From: an uncultured Lachnospiraceae bacterium
Lineage (GTDB): Bacteria > Bacillota > Clostridia > Lachnospirales > Lachnospiraceae
Reading direction: 5' to 3'
NCBI GenBank assembly: GCA_910586555.1
Contig: CAJUJY010000002.1
Coordinates: 1 to 64,000 of the forward strand
Length of the DNA: 64,000 bases
Under the pieces are notes generated by a model, which was given only the letters and a program-made list of their open reading frames with translations, had not been told where the DNA came from and did no database searches. Position 1 is the first letter of the stretch. The number at the start of each line of letters is the position of its first letter. Of the stretch, positions 26,874 to 36,265 are shown in pieces. A program made the translations under genes and the position numbers.

Positions 26874-27557
26874 ATGCAAAGACAGATTTTAGTAGTTGAA
26901 GATGATGAGGTTTTAAATGCAGGATTATGTTATAACCTGCTTAAACGGGATATAAACCCATTTTCTGCATACAGCGTTAAAGAAGCAAAGAAAAGCATGG
27001 AAAGCAAAATGTTTGATTTAATTATTTTGGATATAAACCTGCCTGATGGAAATGGCTTTAATTTTGCTAAGGAAACAGTATTACACTATGGCACTCCGTT
27101 TATATTTTTAACTGCACACAATCTTGAGGAAGAAGTAGTTAAGGGATTACAAGCTGGTGCAGATGATTATATTACTAAACCATTTAGTTTTAAAGTGCTT
27201 ATGGAAAAAATCCAGGCGGTATTAAGAAGATGCCACGGCCCGGAAGATACAGGGATTTATGTTTATGGCAACCTTTTTATTAATCTTAAAAGCCACCTGG
27301 TAAAAAGCAAGGGAAAAGTTGTCACGCTTACACCAACAGAATTTGAAATTCTAGAAATTTTTTGTAAAAATAAAGACCAGATTTTAACAAAGGATATTTT
27401 ACTTGAAAAAATCTGGGACAGTAAAGAAAATTATGTAAATGAACATACACTGTCTTTAAATATAAGCAGGCTTAGGAGCAAGATTGGTGACGGGGAATAT
27501 GAGTATATAAAAACAATATATGGTTTAGGGTATAAATGGACAGGTGGTTATAAATGA
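26874..27557 (+). CDS. OmpR/PhoB-family response regulator
   Basis: 227 residues: receiver domain with acidic pocket (VVEDDE), phospho-acceptor Asp53 (IILDINLPDGNG) and KPFS Lys, then a winged-helix DNA-binding domain (LTPTEFEILEIFCKNKDQILTKD, RLRSKIGD, IKTIYGLGYKW). Its stop overlaps the kinase ATG by 4 bp. With the kinase and the following ABC genes it forms a BceRS-type module for sensing envelope-active peptides; that role is inferred from gene order and the kinase's short sensor. Confidence 0.92.
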   Translation: MQRQILVVEDDEVLNAGLCYNLLKRDINPFSAYSVKEAKKSMESKMFDLIILDINLPDGNGFNFAKETVLHYGTPFIFLTAHNLEEEVVKGLQAGADDYITKPFSFKVLMEKIQAVLRRCHGPEDTGIYVYGNLFINLKSHLVKSKGKVVTLTPTEFEILEIFCKNKDQILTKDILLEKIWDSKENYVNEHTLSLNISRLRSKIGDGEYEYIKTIYGLGYKWTGGYK

Positions 27558-28564
27558 AAGTTATAAAATACATTCTGGTTTCTGCAAATGTTTTACTGCT
27601 TGCCTGTGGCAGTCTTTTTGTTTTTTATGAAAACGGCGGCCTTATTAAGCAGGTTTTATTAACTGTGCTGTTTTTATTTTTTAGTATTTTAAATTTGTGC
27701 AGTTACCTTTATTTCCGCAGACGTTTTATTAATTTTTCTTCTAGTATATGCAATTATGCTGAAAATATTATAAATGGCGGATCTGTAAAGAATATACAAA
27801 ATAAAGAAACACTTTCATCAAAAGCAGTTACAGAACTGGAAAAAATGTACCGTATTATTATGTACCGGCTTGAGGAGAATAAAAAGGATAAAAAAGAATT
27901 GCAAAAAATGGTTTCTGAAATTACACACCAGATAAAAACACCACTTTCTAATATAAATATGTATTGTGGAATGTTATCAGAAAAAGATATACTTCCAGAA
28001 CAGGCGGTGCAATTTACTAATATTATAAAACAGCAGTTATTAAAGCTTGGTTTTTTATTAGATACGCTTATAAAATCTTCAAGGCTTGAAACAGATATGA
28101 TAAAACTTAAACAGGCAAATAATAAAATAATTGAAACACTTGCAGTTGCAGTAAATAATATAATTTATAAAGCCAGCCATAAAAACATAGAAATTTCTGT
28201 AGAATGCAATCCTTTAGAAAGGGCTTACCATGATGTAAAGTGGACGGCTGAAGCTATTGGGAATATTCTTGATAATGCTGTAAAATATACGCCTGTTAAT
28301 GGTAAAATTTATATTTTAGTTAATAGTGGTGAAATGTATACAACAATCCAGGTTAAAGATACAGGAAAGGGCATAAAAGCAGAACATATTAATGATATTT
28401 TTAAAAGATTTTACAGGGAAGAAGATGTTTCTGGAACTGAAGGCTTAGGGCTTGGACTGTATATTGCAAGGCATATTATTACTTTACAGAAAGGTTATAT
28501 TTATGTAAATTCTGAAGCTGGTAAAGGAAGCTGCTTTTTTATTTGCCTTCCAAACCATTTTTAA
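27554..28564 (+). CDS. Intramembrane-sensing histidine kinase (BceS-like)
   Basis: 336 residues. Two membrane helices (about 5-22 and 32-53) are joined by a loop of only ~10 residues, so there is no extracellular sensor domain; BceS-type kinases instead sense through their ABC transporter. Next come the DHp domain with phospho-acceptor His125 (EITHQIKTPLSN) and the ATPase domain with N box (NILDNAVKYT), G1 (DTGKGI) and G2 (GLGLGLYIA). Cytoplasmic membrane. Confidence 0.92.
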   Translation: MKVIKYILVSANVLLLACGSLFVFYENGGLIKQVLLTVLFLFFSILNLCSYLYFRRRFINFSSSICNYAENIINGGSVKNIQNKETLSSKAVTELEKMYRIIMYRLEENKKDKKELQKMVSEITHQIKTPLSNINMYCGMLSEKDILPEQAVQFTNIIKQQLLKLGFLLDTLIKSSRLETDMIKLKQANNKIIETLAVAVNNIIYKASHKNIEISVECNPLERAYHDVKWTAEAIGNILDNAVKYTPVNGKIYILVNSGEMYTTIQVKDTGKGIKAEHINDIFKRFYREEDVSGTEGLGLGLYIARHIITLQKGYIYVNSEAGKGSCFFICLPNHF

Positions 28565-28582
28565 ATGAATTGTTTCATTTTT

Positions 28583-28644
28583 GGTACTTTTAAACTGTTT
28601 ATTGAAACAGTATTGATAAAACGGGCGTTTATAATAAAAGTACC
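28583..28644 (+). promoter_or_regulatory. Inverted repeats in promoter region of the ABC pair
   Basis: GGTACTTTT (28583-28591) and AAAAGTACC (28636-28644) enclose a second perfect repeat ACTGTTT-ATTG-AAACAGT (28594-28611). TATAAT lies at 28630-28635, with no good -35 at the right distance. A response-regulator-activated promoter would look like this; the exact binding site is not proven. Confidence 0.5.
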
Positions 28645-28695
28645 ATGCCAGAAAGAAATGGCAGGAAGGTAAAATAAAGAAAGGCAGGTACAGAA

Positions 28696-29370
28696 ATGAA
28701 TATTGTATACGCGGATAATTTAAAGAAATATTATGGAAAAGAGCCAGTTATTGTAAAAGCCCTTGATGGAATTACATTGGAAATAGAAGAGGGCAGTTTT
28801 ACAGCAGTTACAGGTACTTCGGGTTCTGGAAAAAGTACACTTCTTAATATGCTTGGAGGGCTTGATATACCAACAAGCGGAAGTGTTATTGTAGACGGGC
28901 AGGAATTAAAAAGCCTTGGAAAAAATGAACTTACAATTTTCAGAAGAAGGAAGATTGGGTTTATTTTCCAGAATTATAATCTTATTCCTAACCTTTGCAT
29001 ATATGATAATATTGTACTTCCAGTGGAATTAGATGGCAGGAAAGCGGATGGCGGCTATATTAAAGATATTGTAAAAATACTTGGTTTAGAGGATAAATTA
29101 TATCATAAACCAGGCCAGTTATCAGGAGGGCAGCAGCAAAGGGCAGCTATTGCAAGGGCACTTGCAACAAAACCAGCAATTATTCTTGCAGATGAGCCAA
29201 CAGGAAACCTTGACAGCCATACAAGCCAGGAAGTTACAGGGCTGCTTAAAACAACAAACCAGAATTTCCACCAGACAATTATTATGATTACACATGATAA
29301 TTCAATAGCACAGATGGCAGATTACACAATCCGTATTGAAGATGGCAGGATTGCAGAAAGCAGGTGGTAA
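28696..29370 (+). CDS. ABC transporter ATP-binding protein (BceA/MacB-like)
   Basis: 224 residues, typical of the LolD/MacB/BceA subgroup: Walker A GTSGSGKST, Q-loop QNYNLIPNL, signature LSGGQQQR, Walker B ILADEPTGNLDS with Glu, H-loop THD. Pairs with the large permease directly downstream (1-bp gap). Probably energises removal of a peptide antibiotic from its lipid target and provides the signal to the kinase. Confidence 0.93.
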   Translation: MNIVYADNLKKYYGKEPVIVKALDGITLEIEEGSFTAVTGTSGSGKSTLLNMLGGLDIPTSGSVIVDGQELKSLGKNELTIFRRRKIGFIFQNYNLIPNLCIYDNIVLPVELDGRKADGGYIKDIVKILGLEDKLYHKPGQLSGGQQQRAAIARALATKPAIILADEPTGNLDSHTSQEVTGLLKTTNQNFHQTIIMITHDNSIAQMADYTIRIEDGRIAESRW

Positions 29371-29371
29371 T

Positions 29372-31759
29372 ATGAAGCTGTATAGAAATAACAATAAAAG
29401 GGTACTTTACCGTGTTGCTATAAATAATATCCTGTCAAATAAATTGTCTGGATTCTTTTCTGCCATGGCAATATTTTTAGTAGTTATGCTTGTATCAGTA
29501 ATTACGCTTTATATAACAAATTTCCAGTATGCAGACAGGCAGGCAATTAATAAAATGCAGCATGTAATATATATGGATACCAGTATTAAGCAGGCAGGGA
29601 ACATGGCAAGGGATAAGACAATAGAAGAGGCTGTGCTTTATAAAACATTAAACACCAGGTTTAAAACAAATGGTACAGGATACCATTTTACTTTTTTTGG
29701 GAATAATAGCAGTAAAATAGAAACTTACAAATTGCAGGAAGGAAAAGCACCGCAAAAATATAATGAAATTGCAGCAAGCAAATCTTTTATGGAAGCATTG
29801 GGCATAGAGGCCAGGCCAGGAACCAGGATTATATTAAATACAGGAAATATGGAAGAAGAATTTATTGTAAGTGGTATTACAGATAGTAAAACCCCTGTTC
29901 CGGAATACATTATATATGTATCAGGGGAATTTGCAAATAAAAGCCCTGTTATGAAAGATATCCAGTATAATACACTTGTACGCTTTAATAATGTGTCTAG
30001 CATGGAAATTTCCTTATTTACAACATTAGTTTACCAGACTGCTGTTAATTATGGGATTAAAAGGCAGAATGTAAGTATTAATGGCAAATTGGAAGAGTCA
30101 TTGCAATCTGGAAATTCAGGACTATATACTATTTTAACTGTAGCCATCCTGCTTTTTTTGGCAAGCAGCATTGTAGTTTACAGTATTTTTTATTCTACTG
30201 CTGTTTCAAGAATAAAACAGACAGGACAACTTATAACAATAGGAATGACACACTGGCAGGTAAAGAAAATGGTACATATTGAGGGCTTTACACTTAGTAT
30301 TTTTTCAATACCCCCAGGGCTTTTTTTAAGCGGGGTTATTGCATATCTTTTACTGCCTTCTGGCTGGAACTGGGGAAATTATATAATTATATGCCTGGCT
30401 GTGGGCATTGCAGAAAGCTTTATTGTCCAGATATCTGTAAGCAAACCTGCATCTATTGCTGCAAAGGTTTCACCAGTAAGTGCAGCAAGAGGCATTAATA
30501 GTGAAATAAAAGAAATATCCGCAAACAGGCAGCACAGGTTTTTGTCCCCTTATACACTTGCAATAACAGAAACCAGGAATAATAAAAAAAGATGGTGGAT
30601 TACAACAGCTTCACTTGCTTTTGGCGGAATCCTTTTTATGGCCGCTGCAACATGGAATTTCTCCTGGGATAAGGAAGGTTTCTCAAGGCAGTCTGTTTTT
30701 AAAAACTGTGAATACTATATTTCTTATCTTTATAACCATTCCATTCCAAAGACATATGGAATTACAGATATGCAGCTTAGAGGGCATATGGATAAAAAGC
30801 TTACAGAAGAGATAAAAAATATACCTGGTGTAAAAGATGTATTAGCAGAAAAAAGTGTAACAGGTGTTATTGAATACCAGGGCAGTACATTTACACAGCC
30901 ATTTTATCCTTTAAATGAAAATGATTATGAATATTTCCAGATAAGTGCTAAGGGAAATAATACTTATAAATATATGGCAAAAAATGATGCTATACTGGTT
31001 ACTGGATGTAGTTTTACTGAAAAAATAAATGGAATAAGTTTTAAACCAGGAGATAAATTAACATTAAAATATTTTGATGGCAGGGAACACAGTATAGAAC
31101 TGGAAATTGGTGCTATTTCAACAGAGTATGTTGCACAAGATACAAACCGTCCCACTTTTTGCATGGCTGATGTAACAATGGCCAAATTGTGGGGTGAAAT
31201 GAATACCACAGATTCATTATATATTTCTGTAGAAAATTACAAAAAGAATGGCAGGGCTATTGAAGAGGAAATAAAAAAAATAACTGGAAATTATGAAGAT
31301 TTGTCTTTATACACACTTAGGGAACAAATATTAGAAGATGGCCCGTCTATAAAAACAAACCAGTTACAAATATATGGGATTTCTATATTTATTATACTAT
31401 TCAGCCTTTTTAATCTGGCAAATACGGTAATAAGCAGCATTACTGCAAGAAAAAGGGAACTTACATTATTAGAAGCTGCTGGTATGGAAGAGTGGCAAAA
31501 GGCAAAGATGCTTCTATGGGAAAGCTTTCTTCTTGTATTGCCAAATATTATAATTACATTAACGGCTGGAAGCCTTGCAGGAGCGTGGTTTATTAATTTT
31601 ATGCAAAATACAGCAACATACCTTAAATACAGGTTTCCACTCTCTTTAGTTATTTTATATATTTCTATTATAATATTTGTCCCTGTGTGCATTTCCCTTA
31701 TATGTTTAAAAGAACAAACTAAAACCCCGCTGGCAGAAAGGATAAAAAATTATAATTAA
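29372..31759 (+). CDS. FtsX/MacB-type ABC permease, two-domain
   Basis: 795 residues from ATG 29372 (AGGTGG site; the frame is open from 29336). The layout is: one helix, an extracellular domain of ~200 residues, three helices with an FtsX motif (ITIGMTHWQVKKMVHIEGF), a helix near 405, a second extracellular domain of ~200 residues, then three C-terminal helices with the matching motif (TLLEAAGMEEWQKAKMLLWESF). Two FtsX repeats each with an external domain differ from classic BceB (~650 residues, ten helices, a single external domain). The gene order still fits a peptide-detoxification/sensing transporter. Confidence 0.88.
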   Translation: MKLYRNNNKRVLYRVAINNILSNKLSGFFSAMAIFLVVMLVSVITLYITNFQYADRQAINKMQHVIYMDTSIKQAGNMARDKTIEEAVLYKTLNTRFKTNGTGYHFTFFGNNSSKIETYKLQEGKAPQKYNEIAASKSFMEALGIEARPGTRIILNTGNMEEEFIVSGITDSKTPVPEYIIYVSGEFANKSPVMKDIQYNTLVRFNNVSSMEISLFTTLVYQTAVNYGIKRQNVSINGKLEESLQSGNSGLYTILTVAILLFLASSIVVYSIFYSTAVSRIKQTGQLITIGMTHWQVKKMVHIEGFTLSIFSIPPGLFLSGVIAYLLLPSGWNWGNYIIICLAVGIAESFIVQISVSKPASIAAKVSPVSAARGINSEIKEISANRQHRFLSPYTLAITETRNNKKRWWITTASLAFGGILFMAAATWNFSWDKEGFSRQSVFKNCEYYISYLYNHSIPKTYGITDMQLRGHMDKKLTEEIKNIPGVKDVLAEKSVTGVIEYQGSTFTQPFYPLNENDYEYFQISAKGNNTYKYMAKNDAILVTGCSFTEKINGISFKPGDKLTLKYFDGREHSIELEIGAISTEYVAQDTNRPTFCMADVTMAKLWGEMNTTDSLYISVENYKKNGRAIEEEIKKITGNYEDLSLYTLREQILEDGPSIKTNQLQIYGISIFIILFSLFNLANTVISSITARKRELTLLEAAGMEEWQKAKMLLWESFLLVLPNIIITLTAGSLAGAWFINFMQNTATYLKYRFPLSLVILYISIIIFVPVCISLICLKEQTKTPLAERIKNYN

Positions 31760-31812
31760 ACAACTGGGTAAAATACCTGGATTCAACTTTACTAAAAAAT
31801 TAACCGATAATA

Positions 31813-31876
31813 ATGTATAAGTAACTCTAAATTGGCAGTGCGTTATATACGCACTGCCAAAGAGTTACTAATACAT
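31813..31876. repeat. Long imperfect hairpin
   Basis: Left arm: ATGTATAAGTAACTCT, an AAA bulge, then TTGGCAGTGCG. Loop: TTATATA. Right arm: CGCACTGCCAA then AGAGTTACTAATACAT. Twenty-six of 27 positions pair once the bulge is looped out. There is no T-run, so it is not a standard terminator of the permease gene. The right-arm sequence is reused in the tandem repeats that follow. Confidence 0.85.
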
Positions 31877-31905
31877 TCAGGAAAATGCAGAAGCAGCATT
31901 TTCCC

Positions 31906-32094
31906 AGGCCTAAAACGGCTATGTTTGCAATGTATTATATACGTACTGCCAAAGAGTTACTAATACATCGGCCTGGAACGGCTATGTTTGCAATGTATTA
32001 TATACGCACTGCCAAAGAGTTACTAATACATCGGCCTGGAACGGCTATGTTTGTAATGTATTATATATGTGTTGCTAAAGGGTTATTTATATAA
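31906..32094. repeat. Three 63-bp tandem repeats
   Basis: Units 31906-31968, 31969-32031 and 32032-32094. The second is almost identical to the first; the third diverges in its second half. Each unit contains ACTGCCAAAGAGTTACTAATACAT, copied from the right arm of the preceding hairpin, and ATGTATTA/TAATACAT as an inverted pair. Because 63 is divisible by 3, the repeats happen to stay open as a 21-residue periodic frame, which is not judged a gene. A further perfect hairpin, GGAAAATGC/GCATTTTCC (31880-31904), lies just before the first unit. The whole 31760-32203 gap is otherwise gene-free. Confidence 0.85.
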
Positions 32095-32203
32095 TGGTTA
32101 TGCCTGTATGGGAATTGTCCTAAAAGTAGTAATATTTCTGTACTGGTAACATATAATTAAATTATAATATTATAAAGTAGTACAAGTTGATAAGGGGGAC
32201 ATA

Positions 32204-33901
32204 ATGGACAAGAAAAAGTTAAAGTTACTTGCTGTTTTATCTGTTCTTTGTCTTTTTTGTGTGCTGTCAGAGGCATATCTTAAAGGTTATATTCATTTTC
32301 CAGGCATAAAAGAGGTGGGCCAGAATAAGACAATAGCAGACCAGCAAGGAGAAGATACAGAAGATAATAACCAAAATATAAGCAGCAGTAATAATGAAAC
32401 TGCTGTTACTAATGAACCTGTAGTTAATGAAAGCCAGAAACCGGCCATTAATGTTTCAACAAAACCAGCAGTTACAAAAAAGCCAAAGGTTACAAATAAA
32501 CCTGGAAGGTTAAACAAACCCTTAGCGTCTAAAAGGCCTGTACAGGTTTTAGATCCTGTAAGGGCTGCTAATTCCCAGAAGGTAAGGGTGCTTATTATGT
32601 CTGGCAATTTTGAAAGTTACTACCATAATAGTATACAACTTACATGTGGAAGCAGTTTTACTGTTAATGATGGTAAAAGCATAAAAAGCTATAGTGCAGG
32701 TAAAAAGGTTTCGTTTAACATGTATGGCAAAAAGGCTAAGGAATACAGGAAAAAGAAGTTTATTATTAGTTCCTCTGATGGTACAAGGATTAAATTCCTT
32801 TCTATTAAAAGGCAGGACAGGCAGCCCTTATACCGTGGCACTATTGAAGTAAAGTGGACTAAACAAGGTTTTCTTGTGGTTAATGAACTGCCAGTTGAAC
32901 ATTACCTTTATGCTGTTGTCCCAAGTGAAATGTCCACAAATAATAATATGGAAGCACTGAAGGCGCAGGCGGTGTGTGCGAGAAGTTATGCATACAACCA
33001 GATTAATGCAAAAAGATATAAAGAATATAATGCTGATCTTGATGACAGCATTGCCTGCCAGGTATATAATAATATACCTGAAAACAGGCGTTCAAGAATG
33101 GCGGTGGATTCAACTTATAGCAAAGTAATAACAAATAATGGTAAAATTATTGTTGCATATTACTTTTCAACATCATGGGGCTGTACTGCTGATGGCCAGG
33201 ATGTATGGAATACCCCGGCAGAAGTGCCATATCTTTTAAGTTCTTTACAAGTCCATAGGAAAAACGCAGCAGAGCAGGTAGAAGTTAATCTTTCAGATGA
33301 AAATACTTTTAAAGATTTTATTGATTCTGGAAGCTACGAAACTTATGACAGTGGTGACGACTGGTACAGATGGAGCATAACATTTAATGCAGCTAATTTA
33401 AGCAAAAGGATTGATTCTGCGGTTTATAACTGTTATCTTTCGGATAAGTCACTTGTGCTTGAACAAAACAATAAGGGTAAATATATACAAAAACCTATAA
33501 AAAGTATTGGTACAATTAAAAAACTCCGTATTGAAAAAAGGGAAGAGAGCGGGCTTGTAACAGAACTTGTTATTGTAGGCACTAAAAATGTTGTTAAAGT
33601 ATGTACGCAGTATAATATAAGGAAAATTCTTGCACCTGTTTATGAAAAAATAAAAAGGAAAAGTGGTGAAAGTGTTTCTTCGTATTCAATGCTTCCAAGT
33701 GCAGCATTTTATATTGATACTGTTAAAAATAAGAAAGGAACTTTTTTCCAGGTTAAAGGCGGAGGTTTTGGGCATGGTGCAGGCCTTAGCCAGTCTGGTG
33801 CGGCAGCAATGGCTAAGGCTGGTGAAAGTTATTCTGTAATACTTAAGCATTTTTTTAAGGGCACAAAAATACAGAATGTTAAAAATGTTTTAAGTGATTA
33901 A
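32204..33901 (+). CDS. SpoIID/LytB-domain cell-wall protein
   Basis: 565 residues. An N-terminal membrane anchor (residues ~5-25) is followed by a low-complexity Asn/Pro/Lys linker (about 45-110), then the SpoIID domain: YLYAVVPSEMS, MEALKAQAVCARSYAY, ATSWGCTADGQ-like region (YYFSTSWGCTADGQDVW), and GFGHGAGLSQSGAAAMAKAG near the end. SpoIID proteins are lytic transglycosylases that cut denuded glycan strands; the SEM Glu lies in the expected catalytic position. A vegetative paralogue rather than sporulation SpoIID itself is likely, because no spoIIQ/spoIIIA-type genes are near. Strong GGGGG site before ATG. Confidence 0.85.
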   Translation: MDKKKLKLLAVLSVLCLFCVLSEAYLKGYIHFPGIKEVGQNKTIADQQGEDTEDNNQNISSSNNETAVTNEPVVNESQKPAINVSTKPAVTKKPKVTNKPGRLNKPLASKRPVQVLDPVRAANSQKVRVLIMSGNFESYYHNSIQLTCGSSFTVNDGKSIKSYSAGKKVSFNMYGKKAKEYRKKKFIISSSDGTRIKFLSIKRQDRQPLYRGTIEVKWTKQGFLVVNELPVEHYLYAVVPSEMSTNNNMEALKAQAVCARSYAYNQINAKRYKEYNADLDDSIACQVYNNIPENRRSRMAVDSTYSKVITNNGKIIVAYYFSTSWGCTADGQDVWNTPAEVPYLLSSLQVHRKNAAEQVEVNLSDENTFKDFIDSGSYETYDSGDDWYRWSITFNAANLSKRIDSAVYNCYLSDKSLVLEQNNKGKYIQKPIKSIGTIKKLRIEKREESGLVTELVIVGTKNVVKVCTQYNIRKILAPVYEKIKRKSGESVSSYSMLPSAAFYIDTVKNKKGTFFQVKGGGFGHGAGLSQSGAAAMAKAGESYSVILKHFFKGTKIQNVKNVLSD

Positions 33902-33902
33902 A

Positions 33903-34766
33903 TTATTTTGTAAAGAACCCATCATCATTAAGCAGTTTATTGACAAGCCCTCCAAAAAATAATATATACATGCAGGCATAGAGCCAGACCATAAGAAGCG
34001 CTATTACAGTCATTGCACCATAAAATGCTGAATAATTACTAAAATGGTCAACATACAGTGAATAAAGGTCAGAATATATAAGCCATCCGCTTGTTGCAAT
34101 AATTGCACCTGGTATCTGGCTTTTAATGCTGCACTTCCTGTCAGGTATTGCTTTATACATAATGGTGAAAAATACAAACATTATAAAGAAACTTATAAGC
34201 GGCCTTAAATTTATTATTGGAAGGAACACATTTTCAAGCAGTGGAAAATATCTGCATGTATAAAAGTAGATTTTATTGCCAAATACCATAAATGCAAGGG
34301 TTGCAATTATAAGAAGTGCAAATGCCACTGTATATATTGCAGAGTAAAAGCGTATAAGGAAGTAATTCCGTGTTTCATCTATTTCAAACACGGAATTAAG
34401 CCCGTTAGCAAGTGCAATAAAAGCCTTGGAACCAAGCCATATTGCAGTAATAATTGTGACAGGAAGAAGTGTGGCAGACTGGCTGCTGTATATTCCTGAA
34501 ATAACTGCTGATAAAAAGTTATGGAATGAACCAGGTATAAAAACTTCCAGTATATTTAAAAACATAGTTTCGGTGAAAGGTGTAAATTTAAGGATTGCAA
34601 ACATAAACATAAAAAAAGGAAAGAAAGATAACATCAGGAAGAAAGCAGACTGCCCTGAAAAAGCCGGGATAGCTGCCCTGTTTGTTTCCTTTATTATTGT
34701 CCCTGTTATACTACGTGCTTTATTAAACCAGTGTATTAAACGTTTATATTTCATATAAATAACCAT
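33903..34766 (-). CDS. YihY/BrkB-family membrane protein
   Basis: Up to 287 residues; ATG 34766 or 34754 (MKYKRLIHWF) are both possible because the AAAGG site is very close to the first and far from the second. Six membrane helices, with the family's N-terminal AAIPAFSGQSAFFLMLSFFPF and C-terminal FSNYSAFYGAMTVIALLMVWLY. Function of the family is unsettled (once misannotated RNase BN). Its stop lies one base from the stop of the SpoIID-like gene on the other strand. Confidence 0.88.
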   Translation of the reverse strand: MVIYMKYKRLIHWFNKARSITGTIIKETNRAAIPAFSGQSAFFLMLSFFPFFMFMFAILKFTPFTETMFLNILEVFIPGSFHNFLSAVISGIYSSQSATLLPVTIITAIWLGSKAFIALANGLNSVFEIDETRNYFLIRFYSAIYTVAFALLIIATLAFMVFGNKIYFYTCRYFPLLENVFLPIINLRPLISFFIMFVFFTIMYKAIPDRKCSIKSQIPGAIIATSGWLIYSDLYSLYVDHFSNYSAFYGAMTVIALLMVWLYACMYILFFGGLVNKLLNDDGFFTK

Positions 34767-34822
34767 GCCTTTCTAGTACCTGGGGCTTTTTGCTACAGGC
34801 ACAAATTTATAGGGGCTCTTTT

Positions 34823-35503
34823 TTATATCTGTATAAGGCTGTAATTTCCTTTTTTTAATATTCTGGCAAGTTCTTTAACTGAATTAAAATCTTCTTCTGT
34901 AATTATGCCGCCTCTTGCAAGGTCTTCTTCTTCATGGAAATCACTTCCAGAGGTCATAACCAGGTGGTTTTTTTCTGCCCATTTAAAAGTTTTTTCATTA
35001 TTACTATTATGGCGCATATTGCCATTATATACCTCTGCCCCATCAAGAAAACAGACATCTGCGGGTGTGCAGTAAGCCCTGCATGGGTGTGCCTGTACAA
35101 GCAGTATGCCGTTCTTTTGGCATAATTTATAAAGTTTTTTCAGGGACATTTTAAATAAAAGCGGGTTATTTAAGAAAAATTCTGTATCTGCCCCATATAA
35201 AAGATAGTCATTCGGACTTTCAAGCAGATTTACTTCTGCACCAGGAAATACTTTTATATGGCATTCGTTTTCTTGTGAATATTTAAGGGCGCATTTATAA
35301 CCATTCAGGAAAAATTCTGTAAATTCCTGTGGATTTATAATATTATTGTGTTCCATAACCCATTTACTGTAATGGTCTGTAATAACAACAGCATCATAAC
35401 CTTTTTCTTCGTACATTTTTACAAGCCTGCCAGCACTTATATTAGAACAGGGGCTTGTCTGGCTTGTATGTGCATGTAGTTCTGTTTTCATTATTAATAT
35501 CAT
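34823..35503 (-). CDS. PHP-domain metal-dependent phosphohydrolase
   Basis: 222-226 residues (ATG 35491 or 35503). PHP-family metal ligands are visible: ELHAHTS near the N-terminus, VITDHYS, PGAEVNL, LVQAHPCR, and GSDFHEEED toward the end. It may hydrolyse a phosphoester (histidinol-phosphate-like or nucleotide); substrate cannot be told. Cytoplasmic. It lies upstream of the BrkB gene on the same strand with 56 bp between. Confidence 0.85.
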   Translation of the reverse strand: MILIMKTELHAHTSQTSPCSNISAGRLVKMYEEKGYDAVVITDHYSKWVMEHNNIINPQEFTEFFLNGYKCALKYSQENECHIKVFPGAEVNLLESPNDYLLYGADTEFFLNNPLLFKMSLKKLYKLCQKNGILLVQAHPCRAYCTPADVCFLDGAEVYNGNMRHNSNNEKTFKWAEKNHLVMTSGSDFHEEEDLARGGIITEEDFNSVKELARILKKGNYSLIQI

Positions 35504-35666
35504 TCCTTTCTGGATTTTTGTTGTTTTATTGCTTTTGCATGGGATAATTATTTTTACTGGTATATATTTTACCAGATAAAGTACTAAATATCAAAAAAAA
35601 GTTATTTGCATATGATAAATATATGGTATTATAGTTAAAGAAAAATATTTTTAAGGAGGAAAAGAT

Positions 35667-36173
35667 ATGCATACCTTTCAGAAAATTACAACGGATATAA
35701 TGGAAATCAATCCTTTTGAAAAAATTGGAAAGGACTGGATGCTTGTTACAGCAGGCAATGAAGAAAAGGTAAATACAATGACTGCATCATGGGGGGCTCT
35801 TGGACAAATGTGGGGCAAAGATGCAGCATTTGTAGTTATAAGGCAGAGCCGTTTTACTAAAGAATTTATAGACAGGGAAGGAAAGTTTTCACTTAGTTTT
35901 CCAAAAGATAGTTACAGGAAAGTTATGAAATTCCTTGGAACAGTTTCAGGACGTAATGAAGATAAAATAAAAGAATCGGGTGTAGAAATTGGATTTTATA
36001 ACGGAGTGCCATATGTAGACCAGGCAAATCTTTTATTAATATGTAAAGTAATGTCTGCCACATTAATAAAACCAGAGGATTTTAAGGATAAAGATATTGA
36101 TATGGCATGGTATAAAGATAAGGATTACCATACATTGTATATAACAGAAATTACTGATATTCTTGCAAGATAG
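35667..36173 (+). CDS. Flavin reductase-like FMN-binding protein
   Basis: 168 residues of the split-barrel flavin reductase family (WMLVTAGNEEKVNTMTASWGALGQMWGKDAAFVVIRQSRFTKEFID is the FMN-binding core pattern). It probably binds FMN and acts as an NAD(P)H:flavin oxidoreductase; partner unknown. Excellent AAGGAGG site before ATG 35667. Single-gene unit. Confidence 0.88.
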   Translation: MHTFQKITTDIMEINPFEKIGKDWMLVTAGNEEKVNTMTASWGALGQMWGKDAAFVVIRQSRFTKEFIDREGKFSLSFPKDSYRKVMKFLGTVSGRNEDKIKESGVEIGFYNGVPYVDQANLLLICKVMSATLIKPEDFKDKDIDMAWYKDKDYHTLYITEITDILAR

Positions 36174-36265
36174 GCATTTTATATTATAATATGCCAGGGT
36201 ATTAGTAATTATGCATAATGGGAACTGCCTGTAATAATATTAAATTAAAAAATTAATATATACTA

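Noticed and set aside
31885..32094. 69-codon open frame with a 21-residue periodicity
   Set aside because: It is created by the 63-bp DNA repeats; weak ribosome site and no protein-like features beyond the repeat.
31813..32094. CRISPR-like array
   Set aside because: Three head-to-tail 63-bp units without unique spacers; not a repeat-spacer layout and no cas genes.
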